A stretch of 64,000 bases of DNA, from NCBI GenBank assembly GCA_905250025.1, contig CAJNOJ010000312.1:49484-113483 (forward strand). Reading direction: 5' to 3'. Shown piece after piece: positions 1 through 12,145 of this stretch. The translations under genes and the position numbers were made by a program. The notes below the pieces were generated by a model. The model was not told the DNA's origin and searched no databases. It worked only from the letters and a program-made list of their open reading frames with translations. Origin of the DNA: Adineta ricciae (taxonomy: Eukaryota; Rotifera; Eurotatoria; Adinetida; Adinetidae). Position 1 is the stretch's first letter. The number at the start of each line of letters is the position of its first letter.

Positions 1-1304
1 GACAATACGTGGCAATTCTGGTGGCCAATTGTCCTTAACAAATTCTTCGACATTTTTGAAAAGTTGTGGAAAAAATTCTGTGTTCTCTTTTCTCAATTGT
101 TCACGTTCGACGCACGTACGATTTTCGTGCAATTCATCGTCGATTAGTTTGCAATTCGCGCATACACCACGTCCACAAGTAAGACATGTTTGATAATCTT
201 TGTTACGAAAGATTAATCCCTCACACGACTCATTCGGGCAAAATAAAAGATCTTTGTCTGTCGCATTGGTAGGACAATTAAGATAGTTTTGAATAGCAAC
301 TTTGCATAATTCAACTAAATCGCCACGATTACTGCAGAACATCTCGTTGATATCTTGAATATGAATATTCCGTCTACATCTTGGACAACTCAACGGCAAT
401 TTCTTCAATGTGCTCACCGCACATCGGCAGTAGGCGTGACCACATATACGAAATGTTCGAGTGGCAATTCTTTTCTGTTTACAAAACGAACATTCACGCG
501 TATTATCTTGTTGATAAGTTATATCAGACATTTCTGAACCATCATCGTCATTTATGTTAACGAACATCTTCAGTAATTGTTCGATGTCGGTCTTACAAGT
601 AGTAACTGCTTCTATTGTTGCGTTTGGCTGCGCATAAAAAATGATGGAACTTGTTCGACGATCAAGAACGACACTGCAACCTTTAGATTGATACTTTTTA
701 TCGATTTCTTGTAATTTCACATCGGCAGCTTTTTGACGGCCGAAATAACCGACAGTTGTAGCATTCAAATCGTAAACAATGAACCGCTGATCAAATTCGT
801 CTGCGTAGTCACCAATACGACGCATTAATTGACCTTGTTCGATTTGCGGTCCACAGATTTCTACAATAGCGCCATATTTATCTTTTTCTTCGCACGATAA
901 TTTCAGTTCTTTCGCCCACGTTTGTATTATATTTTGATCGAAAAGTTCTTTGAACAGATATTTTTGCCGATTATCAATTAATTTAATGGCAATCGGTGAT
1001 GTTATTTGATAGAGCATGGCTGCAGCAAGAGCAGTTGCAGACGGGAAAGCGTCCGAAAAATAATAACGCGCAGCTTGATAATCACCGCGCTGCGGCAGAG
1101 GATGATGTTCTTCACGAACGTGAAACTTGTTACATATATACGAGATTGACTTGTCCAGATCTGGATAGAGTTCTAAATGTGTGACAGTAACACATGCTGA
1201 GGTACGTACTGTCCAAAAAGGCCATACTCTCGAATAAATATCATGTGCATCCTTTCGACTCCTTGCCGTTATCAGAAATTCGGAAGGTTCTACTTGTAAT
1301 CTTT
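1..1304 (-). CDS. Partial second version of the DEAH-RBR-PARP-WWE gene (RBR region)
   Basis: This minus-strand fragment runs open across its length and is a few percent different from 2892-4197. It encodes the IBR-like segment (about 130-330), the RING1-like Cys cluster (about 350-530) and the linker upstream. Both ends are artificial: the left is the window edge and the right is the n at 1305, where an unrelated plus-strand gene begins. It is either the other allele of the gene at 1894-10185 or a neighbouring paralogue. Because the contig that follows contains the whole homologous region, this is not a simple end overlap like the 221 bp joins. The zinc-binding Cys residues seen in the longer copy are kept. 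Confidence 0.8.
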
Positions 1305-1305
1305 N

Positions 1306-1594
1306 GATAGCGCTCGTCGGTGCAACAGTTTTTGCTTATTTCAAATACAAGAAAGGTATTCAACATCGTCGCTTATTCAATGATCCAGAAATGAACAAAT
1401 GTTCAACGGCTTCAGCAAATGAAACCAGTGCTGAAAACAATCAAGTGACTTCGGCATCGGAAACAACATCGATCACTCGCCTTAATTCGCCATTACCAAC
1501 AGAAACACCACGAGCTGGATCGGCCGCTCTTAGTGTGGTCAAATTGAGTGTCATGGATATAAATCAATCAATGCCTCTCGTTGAACTTGCTTGA
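1306..1594 (+). CDS. C-terminal fragment of a membrane protein, unidentified
   Basis: An open frame from 1307 to the stop at 1592-1594 encodes about 95 residues: a short hydrophobic stretch (IALVGATVFAYF) followed by a basic KYKKG motif and a Ser/Thr/Asn-rich tail ending in VELA. This looks like the last transmembrane helix and cytoplasmic tail of a membrane protein. An AATAAA-type signal lies near 1700. The 5' part is lost at the n at 1305. It converges on the helicase gene whose stop is at 1894. I do not recognise the family. Confidence 0.5.
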
Positions 1595-1893
1595 ATGAAC
1601 TCATAAACTTATTCCGCGTTTCCCTAGTTAGCGTCCGATCACTTTTCCCCCTCCAACTCGGCTAATTCCGAGCTACCATGACTAGTTATAAAAGTATAAA
1701 AATAAAGTTTACTTTCAAAATCATTTTCATGAAATTGGATACTTCGGTGCTTCTGACAATTTCAAAGCAGAAAAATCACCATGATTAACAATCTACTTGA
1801 GCATTTTTCCCTCTCAAAATGCATAATATTCAGCTTTCAAATGATTTTTATTAATTAAAAAAAGTAGTTTCAAAATTCTTTCATAAAACTTGT

Positions 1894-4800
1894 TCATTCA
1901 CGTTTTATCTGTCGTGGTTCATTCGAGACCGTATTGGTTTGTATGCCCATGACAAAATTGATTTCATATAGTTCCGGTCGACCAGGAAATTGAACACGGA
2001 ATTTACTCGAACCATCGCCTTTTACATAGGCTTGATAGGCGTTCTCAATGTTTTGTTGTACCATAGTTTCGTAAGGTGTCCATAGTTTGTGTTCATTTTG
2101 GTAGAACCATCGTACTTTGACATTAAGTTTCGAGTCTTCCAGACGGCTTCGTTCGATATTACGTGGAAAATGAGTTTTCATATTAGTTTGTTGATTTGCT
2201 GCGAAGTCAATTTGATACGTTTGCGGAAGATCATCGATATAACGAATAAGTGGTGGTGTGACGAAGGATGATGGGCCTTTGTGAAGTTTCCATTTTTCGT
2301 AAGACTCTTCCAGTATCTGATTGATCTTGTCATTGTACGGCTCGAATGTCCGATCGTCTTTGCGCCAAGCCCAGCGGAAAGGTGATGTCCATGTCTTCAA
2401 ACAGCTGGTTTCTGGAAGTTGACTTGTACACGTTGAACTGAGAGTAAACGAAAATTTCAACTTATTTTCCGCCTTTTTTCCATATGTAATTACAGCTACC
2501 GGTAGATTAAACGCAGTCTTCCAATCAGTTGGATTATTCACTACATAGCAAAAATCTTTCTGGGTTTTGACTCGATCACATTTCAGAACATAAGCGACAA
2601 TCATCATATAACTTTCAGACGATGGATTATCCTTGATGGAATAGCCATGTGAAATAGTTGCTTTAACACCGAAGTATTCTCCACTTCCATAGACTTGACC
2701 TGAACGTCGACTAGGGTCGAAACCAGAATAACAAATCGATTCCACGGCTTTCGCTGATGTACCATGAAAACCAAAGAAACCTTGGCTTATATCAGGTGGT
2801 GGTTGACATCCCAGTTCACGAACGCCTTCATAAAAACATCTCAACGATGGACTTTTTGATGGTTGTTCGAGATACGGATTGCAAATAATACCGACAATAC
2901 GTGGCAATGCGGGTGGCCAATTGTCCTCAACAAATTCTTTGACATCTTTGAAAAGTTGTGGAAAAAATTCTGTTTTCTCTTTTCTCAATTGTTCACGTTC
3001 GACGCACGTACGATTTTCGTGCAATTCATCGTCGATTAGTTTGCATTTCGCGCAGACACCACGTCCACAAGTAAGACATGTTTGATAATCTTTGCTACGA
3101 ATGATTAATCCTTCACACGACTCATTCGGGCAAAATAAAAGATCTTTGTCTGTCGCATTGGTAGGACAATTAATATAGTTTTGAATAGCAACTTTGCATA
3201 ATTCAACTAAGTCGCCACGATTACTACAGAACATCTCGTTGATATCTTGAATATGAATATTCCGTTCACATCTTGGACAACTCAACGGCAATTTCTTCAA
3301 TTTGCTCACCGCACATCGACAATAGGCGTGACCACATATACGAAATGTTCGAGTGGCAATTCTTTTCTGTTCACAAAACGAACATTCACGTGTACAATCT
3401 TGTTGATAAGTTATATCAGACATTTCTGAACCATTGTCGTCATTTATGTTAACGAACATCTTCAGTAATTGTTCGATGTCGGTCTTACAAGTGGTAACTG
3501 CTTCTATTGTTGCGTTTGGCTGCGCATAAAATATGATGGAACTTGTTCGACGATCAAGAACGACACTGCAACTTTTAGATTGATACTTTTTATCGATTTC
3601 TTGTAATTTCACATCGGCAGCTTTCTGACGACCGAAATAACCGACAGTTGTAGCATTCAAATCGTAAACAATGAACCGCTGATCAAATTCGTCTGCGTAG
3701 TCGCCAATACGACGCATTAATTGACCTTGTTCGATTTGCGGTCCACAAATTTCTACAATAGCGCCATATTTATCTTTTTCTTCGCACGATAATTTCAGTT
3801 CTTTCGTCCACGCTTGTATTCTATTTTGATCGAAAAGTTCTTTGAACAGATATCTTTGCCGATTATCAATTAATTTAATGGCAATCGGCGATGTTATTTG
3901 ATAGAGCATGGCTGCAGCAAGAGCAGTTGCAGACGGGACAGCGTCCGAAAAATAATAACGCGCAGCTTGATAATCACCGCGCTGCGGCAGAGGATGATGT
4001 TCTTCACGAACGTGAAACTTGTTACATATATACGAGATTGACTTGTCGAGATCTGGATAGAGTTCTAAATGTGTGACAGTAACACATGCTGAGGTACGTA
4101 CTGTCCAAAAAGGCCATACTCTCGAATAAATATCATGTGCATCCTTTCGACTCCTTGCCGTTATCAGAAATTCGGAAGGTTCTACTTGTAATCTTTCACA
4201 GGTGGGATTAACAGAGATCTTCGTATACCTTTGGTGTTTCTGCGAAAAGATCGTGATCAAGTGTGTTTCCTTGCATAATTCATTTGCGAGTAATTGACAC
4301 GCTCGATTGCATTGCTGCCGATCATCGAAAGTGATACGGACGGTAGTGCTGCCTATTTTATAATTATTAGGATCAGAACGCAAAATAGTAATGTGTTGAG
4401 GATCATAATCGGGTCCGAGAAGTTTTCTGACTTGTTGCTCTTCGATGTCAGCTGGTAAATTCGTCAGATGTAAGACAGATAAGCCTTTTTTGCCTTGCCG
4501 CTTACAATCTACAATGGAACTGCCTAGGATTGTTTTGACTTGTTCTTCATTTATTGATTTATCTGCTTGAACTTTCAGTATTAACTGACGACCCCATGTA
4601 GTCTTTTCAGGCATATGAACGCAATCAAATACACCAGTTTGATGAGGATTAATATAGTATTTTGGTAAATCTTTCATAACTCGAGTGAAAGCATCGGCAG
4701 ATCCGAGCATAACGAAGCAAGGTGGCGCTTCGTAACCATTGCTCGCTGCTTTAGGTTCAATGCATGAACGAAAACTATGCTCTCGAATAGTCTGACGAGG

Positions 4801-7586
4801 ACAACCAGCGTTTGACTCAAACCATTCATAGAATTGTTCCAATGTCTTGCATGGGACATGTTGCAAGTCAACTCGATTTTTCGAAAGTGTCGTATGATAT
4901 ACGGTGTCGATACGTATACAAGTTAAACCGCTGTTAAATGACGCTCGAATCGGTCCACAATCAAGGCAACGATTACGATCCAATAAATCTAGGCGTGTGG
5001 ATTTTGCAACAACTTTCAAGCTANAACCAGCGTATGACCCAAACCATTCATAGAATTGTTCCAATGTCTTGCACGGGACATGGTGCAAGTCAATTCGATT
5101 TTTCGAAAGTGTCGTATGATATATGGTGTCGATACGTATACAAGTTAAACCGCTGTTAAATGACGCTCGAATCGGTCCACAATCAAGGCAACGATTACGA
5201 TCCAATAAATCTAGGCGTGTGGATTTTGCAACAACTTTCAAGCTACCACAAATTTCATCACTGTCTGTACGTTTACCCCATACGGTGAATTTGCACTGAT
5301 ACTGATCGTATTCGTAGGCAAGCCATTTCGACCACGGTTTTTTATCATAGTTTTTCATTTTCTTTCGTATTTCGATATTCCATTCCCAGCCGACGTTCTT
5401 TAATTTTTTCAGTGGCGATAAAGTTTGAAGTAGTTTATCGTTTGATGGGTGAATAGGGTGTAAACGTTCAATCACATAGTCATTACTAGGCAATTGAGTT
5501 ATTGACATAGCGATAAAATGAGTTTTGTTTATTCGACGTTGGACAAAAACACTTGTTCTAGTGACTCGTGCTCGAATCTGATTCTTTTGTAGATAAACGC
5601 CTTCGTTCGGTAGGTGTGCTATGAGAAGACATCCATAATTTTCAGGAAAATATTTTAGCAAATATCTGCCTATAATGTCATTCTCGATCGCTTGTGTTAA
5701 GAAACCAGGACTGAGTTTCCAACATGTGTTTTTGATTATTTTAATAAAAAAATCCGATGAATTCTCCACATTGTACAGAACTTTGCTGTTTAAATTATTC
5801 TCTAAGCTGTACGCAACGCGGCATGGGCGACATGCTTGCTCTCGTTTGCTAGTTACTTTCTGACATTTTAAACAGATACGAGACGTAAGATCTACCTCAC
5901 CTATTTTCTTCCATTGATTGTAAACCGTAGTGAAATAAATCAGGTCACTTTCGTATTGCTGCGCTCCTAATGAAACGCGACCAAGAGCTGCTTGCTTGAG
6001 TTCTTTGGTTGCGCCGCCCATAATAAATATTGATCCAGGTGCCGTTAAAATGGCAACGATAGTGGCAGTTAGGTCAATGATAGGACCGTGTTCCAGATAA
6101 GTGTCGACTAGAAATGCACACAGACGCGGATCGAGACCAAGTTCGCTGAAAAGCTCACCGCGTCGGGTGAGGCTTCTGTTGTTTTCTTCCAAACATGATA
6201 GTTCAGTTAATAGTGTAAATGACGCACGCAAATCTGTATCCTTTGGACGATCCAGAAAATGAAATGACGCTNTGGCAACGATAGTGGCAGTTAGGTCAAT
6301 GATAGGACCGTGTTCCAGATAAGTGTCGACTAGAAATGCACACAGACGCGGATCGAGACCAAGTTCGCTGAAAAGCTCACCGCGTCGGGTGAGGCTTCTG
6401 TTGTTTTCTTCCAAACATGATAGTTCAGTTAATAGTGTAAATGACGCACGCAAATCTGTATCCTTTGGACGATCCAGAAAATGAAATGACGCTGGATCGA
6501 GTTTCAAACGAAGAAGTTGTAGAGTGACCAAATCAAGAGACGAACGTTGAATTTCTGGTTCGATATTATCACGTTGCAAATCATCTTCTTTGTACAAACG
6601 GATGCAATGTCCGGCTGCTGTTCGACCTGCTCGACCGGTTCGTTGGTTTGCAGACGATTTTGATATACGAACCGTCTCGATAATAGTAAGTCGACGTTGA
6701 GGATCGAATCGAGCCTCTTTGGCCAAACCAGAATCGATTACCAAACAAGTATTTTTAATTGTTAGCGATGTTTCAGCAATATTAGTGCAGAAAATTACCA
6801 GTCGTCGATGTTCAGATGGATTCTCATCGAACTGGAGAACTTGAGACTGTTCTTCGGGCGAAAGCGATCCGTGTAATGGTAATGCAATACAATTCTCGGG
6901 TATGCTTGCGGTAAAAAGATTAATAGCCTGCTCAATTTCTTGTTGACCTGGAAGAAATACCAGAGTATGTCCTTCGTGGTGACTGTGAACTTTCAATAAA
7001 GTAGACACCACGTGGTCTTCTTCAGAGTCATCTGGTTTCGGAATATATTCAGTTTGAACAGGATATAATCGACCGGCGACGCAAAGTGCTTGACTATCAT
7101 GTTTAGTAAAAAATCGAAGAAATTTTTCAGGTGCGATTGTAGCCGAAGCGATAACTACGTAAAACTCAGATGGTCGCTCGAGCAATAATAGTTTTGCTAT
7201 GCCCAAAACAATGTCAGTATTAAGTGATCGTTCATGAGCTTCATCGATAATCAAAACTTTCACGTCATTCAATTGACGGTCTAGCTGACTCTTTTGTATC
7301 AAAGCAGCATCAGTCATGAAAACGATACTTGTGCCAGGTACTTGGTTAGTAGTGCTCTGAATGCCTCTACGACCTACCTCGTAACCGACCGATTCGCCCA
7401 CAGATATTCCATCGTACTCATTGGCAACACGACGTGCGAGTGCGATGGCTGCAAGTGCTCTAGGTTGAGTGCAGACAACGAGCCCACGGAAATATTCAGC
7501 TGCATATTGAGGCAACTGGGTACTTTTTCCACTCCCCGTTTCAGCTGTAACGACTAAAACACGTTCTTTGCTTAATCGTTGACAAA
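1894..7586 (-). CDS. DEAH helicase / RING-IBR / PARP-like / WWE fusion protein, main and C-terminal part
   Basis: This is the 3' part of a giant two-exon gene that starts at 10185; it is open throughout apart from n joins. In protein order: helicase motifs (Walker A near 7530, DEAH near 7243, SAT near 7140, QRTGRAGR near 6630), an HA2-like region, an RRM-like segment (about 4220-4480), a RING1-like Cys cluster (about 3240-3410), an IBR (about 3030-3190), a PARP-like catalytic region with FHGTS (about 2755) and YGSGEYFG (about 2680), then two WWE domains (about 2220-2380 and 1940-2110). It probably binds RNA, remodels it with ATP, and marks proteins with ubiquitin and/or ADP-ribose. Plants have DEAH-RBR proteins; the added PARP and WWE parts are the oddity. 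Joins at 5024 and 6272 repeat 221 bp each in frame. The third PARP catalytic residue is not clear to me. Confidence 0.85.
4803..5245. repeat. 221 bp contig-end overlap at the n of 5024
   Basis: 4803-5023 is repeated at 5025-5245 with a handful of substitutions, the single n lying between them. The copies translate to the same in-frame peptide twice. It is an unmerged contig overlap, not a protein repeat. Confidence 0.9.
6051..6493. repeat. 221 bp contig-end overlap at the n of 6272
   Basis: 6051-6271 recurs at 6273-6493. The overlap length equals those at 5024, 34339 and 36624, which points to an assembler parameter. Confidence 0.9.
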
Positions 7587-8901
7587 NTGGCAACGATAGT
7601 GGCAGTTAGGTCAATGATAGGACCGTGTTCCAGATAAGTGTCGACTAGAAATGCACACAGACGCGGATCGAGACCAAGTTCGCTGAAAAGCTCACCGCGT
7701 CGGGTGAGTCTTCTATTGTTTTCTTTCAAACATGATAGTTCGGTTAATAGTGTAAATGACGCACGTAAATCTGTATCCTTTGGGCGATCCAGAAAATGAA
7801 ATGACGCTGGATCGAGTTTCAAACGAAGAAGTTGTAGGGTGACCGAATCAAGAGACGAACGTTGAATCTCTGGCTCGATATTATCACGTTGCAAATCATC
7901 TTCTTTGTACAAACGGATGCAATGTCCGGTTGCTGTTCGACCTGCTCGACCGGTTCGTTGGTTTGCTGATGATTTCGATATACGAACCGTCTCGATAATA
8001 GTAAGTCGACGTTGAGGATCGAATCGAGCCTCTTTGGCCAATCCAGAATCGATTACCAAACGAGTATTTTTAATAGTTAGCGATGTTTCAGCAATATTAG
8101 TGCAGAAAATTACCAGTCGTCGATGTTCAGATGGATTCTCATCGAACTGGAGAACTTGAGATTGTTCTTCGGGCGAAAGCGATCCGTGCAATGGTAATGC
8201 AACACAATTCTCGGGTATGCTTGCGGTAAAAAGATTAATAGCCTGCTCAATTTCTTGTTGACCTGGAAGAAATACCAAAGTATGTCCTTCGTGGTGACTA
8301 TGAACTTTCAATAAAGTAGACACTACATGGTCTTCTTCAGAATCATCTGGTTTCGGGATATATTCAGTTTGAACAGGATATACTCGACCAGCGACGCAAA
8401 GTGCTTGACTATCATGTTTAGCAAAAAATCGAAGAAATTTTTCAGGTGCGATTGTAGCCGAAGCGATAACTACGTAAAACTCAGATGGTCGCTCGAACAA
8501 TAATAGTTTTGCTATGCCCAAAACAATGTCAGTATTAAGTGATCGTTCATGAGCTTCATCGATAATTAAAACTTTCACGTCATTCAATTGACGGTCTAGC
8601 TGACTCTTTTGTATCAAAGCAGCATCAGTCATGAAAACGATACTTGTGCCAGGTACTTGGTTAGTAGTGCTCTGAATGCCTCTACGTCCTACTTCGTAAC
8701 CGACCGATTCGCCCACAGATATTCCATCGTACTCATTGGCAACACGACGTGCGAGTGCGACGGCTGCAAGTGCTCTAGGTTGAGTGCAGATAACGAGCCC
8801 ACGGAAATATTCAGCTGCATATTGAGGCAACTGGGTACTTTTTCCACTCCCCGTTTCAGCTGTAACGACTAAAACACGTTCTTTGCTTAATCGCTGACAA
8901 A
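6273..8901. repeat. 1.3 kb overlap of contigs flanking the n of 7587
   Basis: 6273-7586 is homologous to 7588-8901 with scattered third-position changes and no indel that breaks the frame. Both contigs begin at the same base of the gene. They look like two alleles of the helicase core. Confidence 0.85.
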
Positions 8902-10185
8902 ACTCGTTTTGGCAAGCCAATATAGGTAGGTTTGCTTTCTTCCTTTCTTCTTGACGTTGTTCCAATGTCTTTAACGTTTTCGATGATTCAAAAGGACCTT
9001 TCTCGTTGGTATACCTTAAAGCACCAAACAAGACTCGATCGGATGGATGCGATGTATGCGGACAAGCAGGATTCGCGCATTTTCTGCCATCTTGGCATGG
9101 ATCCCAATTGGTAGGATGAAGATTGTGACAGTAATAGTAACCACAATTGACACCTTTATCGCATTCCATCGATCGTCCCGGTGGATGATTCTCCGAGCAA
9201 TCGAGATCTTTGCAGCCAACGCCAAAAAAGCATACTTTTCGGTTTGATGGATGTAGACAAGTACATGCACTATTGTAACAGTGTAGACCGTATATACAAT
9301 CTTTTAATCGATTATCCGAATGTAATGCATCACACTGCCACGCTTGACCATTGTCAAATTCAGTGCGAACAGGTGGACGGGTTGAAGGATGTAAACATCG
9401 GCATCCCGCATCTGTGCAATTCGCTGCGTTTTTACATGGCTTTGTTCTACCAATCGGATGGTCAGCTTTGCAATCAAAATTTTCGCAGTGAGTACCGTCA
9501 TTGCATGTTCCAGTTTCGTCAGTTTTTCTTGAAAAAGCATAACTCGGTAAGCACACAGAAGGTCTCGAATGTATAGCAGGCGTGTTGGTACTACGTATTT
9601 CTCGGATGACAGGTCTTTGATCGAATTGAAAATTACGATCACTTTGACGCGATTGACGTGAAGTTGCTGAATCTGCGGTTGTGATGCGGTAATTATTGCT
9701 ATGTTTATCATCGTCACTACTTTCTTGGTCTCGAAATATCGATGCACGGTGTGCTTCAAATGTAGGAAAAAATTCGGAGTTAAACTATGTGCTACACGAC
9801 CAAATTCAATGCAGAATGACTTACTCGATGTAAACATTGCCGGCTTTTGTGCAGAGACGAGACGAGGCTTCACATGAGATTGAGTTTCAGACATCTGTGG
9901 TCGAGAAGTTGGTGGACATAACGATCTACTTCTACCTTTTTCGTTGGTCTTCACCGCTTTACATTTTATTTCATAGGTGCAAACCCTTTTCCCATCCCAC
10001 CGTTGTGCAAACCTATTAGCGGCACTTTCACTTTCGAAGCTGTTTATCCATGCAAAAAAATTCGGACCGGATTGACTTCTCGGTACGGCAACTCTACTTT
10101 CTTCGATGCTAAGTTCCTTGGCTAACTCGCCAGTCTCGACGAGACGTCGTAGACACGTCACTTTCGCGCACCATATTGTTACCAT
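7588..10185 (-). CDS. 5' half of the DEAH-RBR-PARP-WWE gene: RRM-like, CCCH zinc fingers, helicase core
   Basis: Exon 1 (9825-10185) starts at an ATG shared with the copy at 17302 and encodes an RRM-like domain (FAWINSFESESAANRFAQRW). A GTAAGT donor follows 9825 and the acceptor lies before 9729; the splice restores one frame in both copies. Exon 2 carries about six Nab2/ZC3H14-style fingers (C-x5-C-x4-C-x3-H followed by P) across roughly 9050-9510, then the helicase: Walker A near 8850, DEAH near 8555, SAT near 8460, QRTGRAGR near 7945. The contig ends at 7588, homologous to 6273, so 7588-8901 repeats 6273-7586. It most likely forms one gene with 1894-7586. The fingers suggest poly(A) or other RNA binding; that is inferred from the finger type only. 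Confidence 0.85.
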
Positions 10186-10973
10186 GTATCGACGATTTCT
10201 ACAGAAATTGAGTTATGCACGATGAAAAGTAAAATTTCGTACACGAGAAACTACTTGAATGTTTGCTCTCAACGACAACATCTTCTTTACGTTGGGGAAT
10301 TTTTTTCTCTTTCCTAACAAATTTTACTTATTTTTCTCGCACCGACAAATTAAAAAAAAAACAGTCAACTTCAATTACACACTCCTATGCGATCGAAACA
10401 GTGAGGTATTCTTATTAGTTGGAACTCGATTTTGCCATTAAGGGGGGATACCCCCCCTGCAACCTGCCCTCAAATTTTGTCAGTTTGTAGAGTTGATCCC
10501 CAAGGGTCTAGGGTTAAAATATTTCGCGGGTCCGATGCTCTTTGGCCGAGTTATAAAGATTTCAAAATTTGAAAAAACCGGTTTTTAATGCATTTTCGGC
10601 TCAGTGCCAAAAGTAATTCTTGCCAAGTCCCGTATTTGAACAAATCGTTTCAAAAACCAATTTTTTTGGGAATATGTTTGTTATGTTCATGTCCACCGGA
10701 TAACATATTTTCTCCCCGAAAAAAAATCTCTTCGCAAAAATTGCCTACGTGAAACTGAATTTGGGTGGTGTGAAAACATAAAAATTTCGAGAAAACCAGT
10801 ACGGATTCGTTTCTTCGTTTCCAACTAACATTCCAACACTTGTTCCACAAACAGCTCAAGCAGCTCTACTGATTCCAATGAGAAAAGAAGTTTCACCCAG
10901 TCTCACCCAACCTCACCCACACCCACACCCTCATAGAACAATTTGTTGCGCTTGTTATTAAATGTGGGCGAAG
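10186..10973. other. Upstream region of the helicase gene with an allele-specific insertion
   Basis: 10186-10440 is conserved at 17303-17555 and is probably the promoter and 5' UTR of the minus-strand helicase gene; it is AT-rich. After 10440 the two versions differ completely until about 10935. No convincing gene is present. Confidence 0.5.
10441..10934. mobile_element. Insertion-like segment found in only one version, ending in telomere-like repeats
   Basis: The homologous locus at 17556-18708 holds different sequence. This segment begins with a G6-ATA-C7 palindrome and contains no coding signal. It ends with CACCC-rich DNA including CCCACACCCACACCC at 10916-10930, the complement of the TGTGGG unit of Adineta telomeres. 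Homology between versions resumes immediately afterwards, near 10935. It could be a fragment of a telomere-associated element or a non-homologous repair filler; family not identified. Confidence 0.35.
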
Positions 10974-11766
10974 TCATATACATTTATAATCATATGATGA
11001 TGATGAACTGTTAGGATAATATGAACAATCTTTCCTTTCGTCATTTCCATCCAAACAATCAATATTGTACTTACTTAGACTCTCCAATGCAAATTCTAAT
11101 GGAATACATTGACTGTTATGACACCGATATTCGTTTTCATTACATTCATTCAATTCCAGTTCTTCACAATATCGTTCGCCTTCGCGATTAAGACAATCAA
11201 TTCTTCTGTTACAGATTTCACGCCAATCAAGACAACATAGCCATGATTTTCCCTAGCAATTTTCGACGGATCGATAACATATGCCTGCGCTCTCTGGCTG
11301 TGTTGATCGTCGAATGAAAGTTTCCCTGAATGTTATCAATGGATCATAAGAAAATTCATATTCACACTTTGTACTAAACCATGGTGATGAACAATTGTAA
11401 AAGGCAGTTCTGTTACCTATTTCATATTTTTCAGCAATATTCATCGGTAAAAACCAACCTAATAAATCTTCGTCACTGATACCATAATGTTTTTACATCA
11501 AGTTCTGTAATCATATTTTCATCAATCGTATATTTTGACTGTTCTTCATCAAATTTTGGTCGGCGACAATATGGAATTAAATAATAATTACGAATATAGG
11601 GTGCAGGAGTAATCAAATATTTATCCATATCCCAAGCAGCATAGAGATAACCAAATGCAGATGAAGAATTATTCTCATCATTTGTATTGTATAATATATA
11701 ATGAGCATAAATTGTATGATAGAAAGTAAGAACAACAACATCAACTAAGAGATGTAGATGAACCAT
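10974..11766 (-). pseudogene. LDL-receptor class A domain secreted protein, decayed (version 1)
   Basis: The reading starts at an ATG (11766) followed by a signal peptide (HLHLLVDVVVLTFY), then an unidentified ectodomain and LDL-receptor class A repeats with the usual C-x-D/N spacing (for example CNRRIDCLN and DCLDGNDE), ending at a stop at 10974. Compared with the version at 18745-19544, this copy lacks 8 nt near 11490 (frameshift) and has a nonsense TAG at 11253-11255 where the other keeps Gln. The lesions differ from those of the other version. LDLa repeats bind calcium and ligands outside the cell; this copy probably makes no full protein. Confidence 0.6.
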
Positions 11767-12145
11767 AGTTTCACTGGTTTTTTTAGTAATGATTTGCATT
11801 ATGTATGCATATATAATCATAAAATATGCTTTAGCTCCATTCTTCTTACAGATAGAAAACAAAGCACAATACACTTTTCATTTTTGTTGTATAAATTCGG
11901 AAAACATTGATATTTTTTTATGTTTTAGAGAGAATCTGTCGTTCTAATTTATCGATGTTCGACAAAGTGTAAATTGTGTTAGTGTCGTTCTTCAGTGACA
12001 TCATGCCTTTCTCTCTTAGCTGTTATGCGCGTATATCAAGGACGAAGAAGAAGCTACGATCCGCTTCCTTCTCGCTTTTAACCTTAGCCTATACATCATT
12101 TGCAGATATGTTTTTAATTTATTGAGAATATGCGTATATAGTCAA
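11767..12145. other. Spacer between LDLa pseudogene and GPCR gene
   Basis: AT-rich, conserved in the other version at 19545-19926. I see no gene; it probably holds the promoter of the LDLa gene and the 3' end of the GPCR gene. Confidence 0.4.

Noticed and set aside
4803-5245. Internal protein repeat in the giant helicase protein
   Set aside because: The repeat is exactly the 221 bp overlap seen at other joins and flanks an n.
9181-9576. Plus-strand 131-codon frame
   Set aside because: It is the antisense of the CCCH finger region; its counterpart at 16361 is shorter, and the minus strand explains the conservation.
9304-10185. A single 293-codon minus-strand gene
   Set aside because: Only 9825-10185 is coding in that frame; the rest is intron and the wrong frame of exon 2, as the splice and the second version show.
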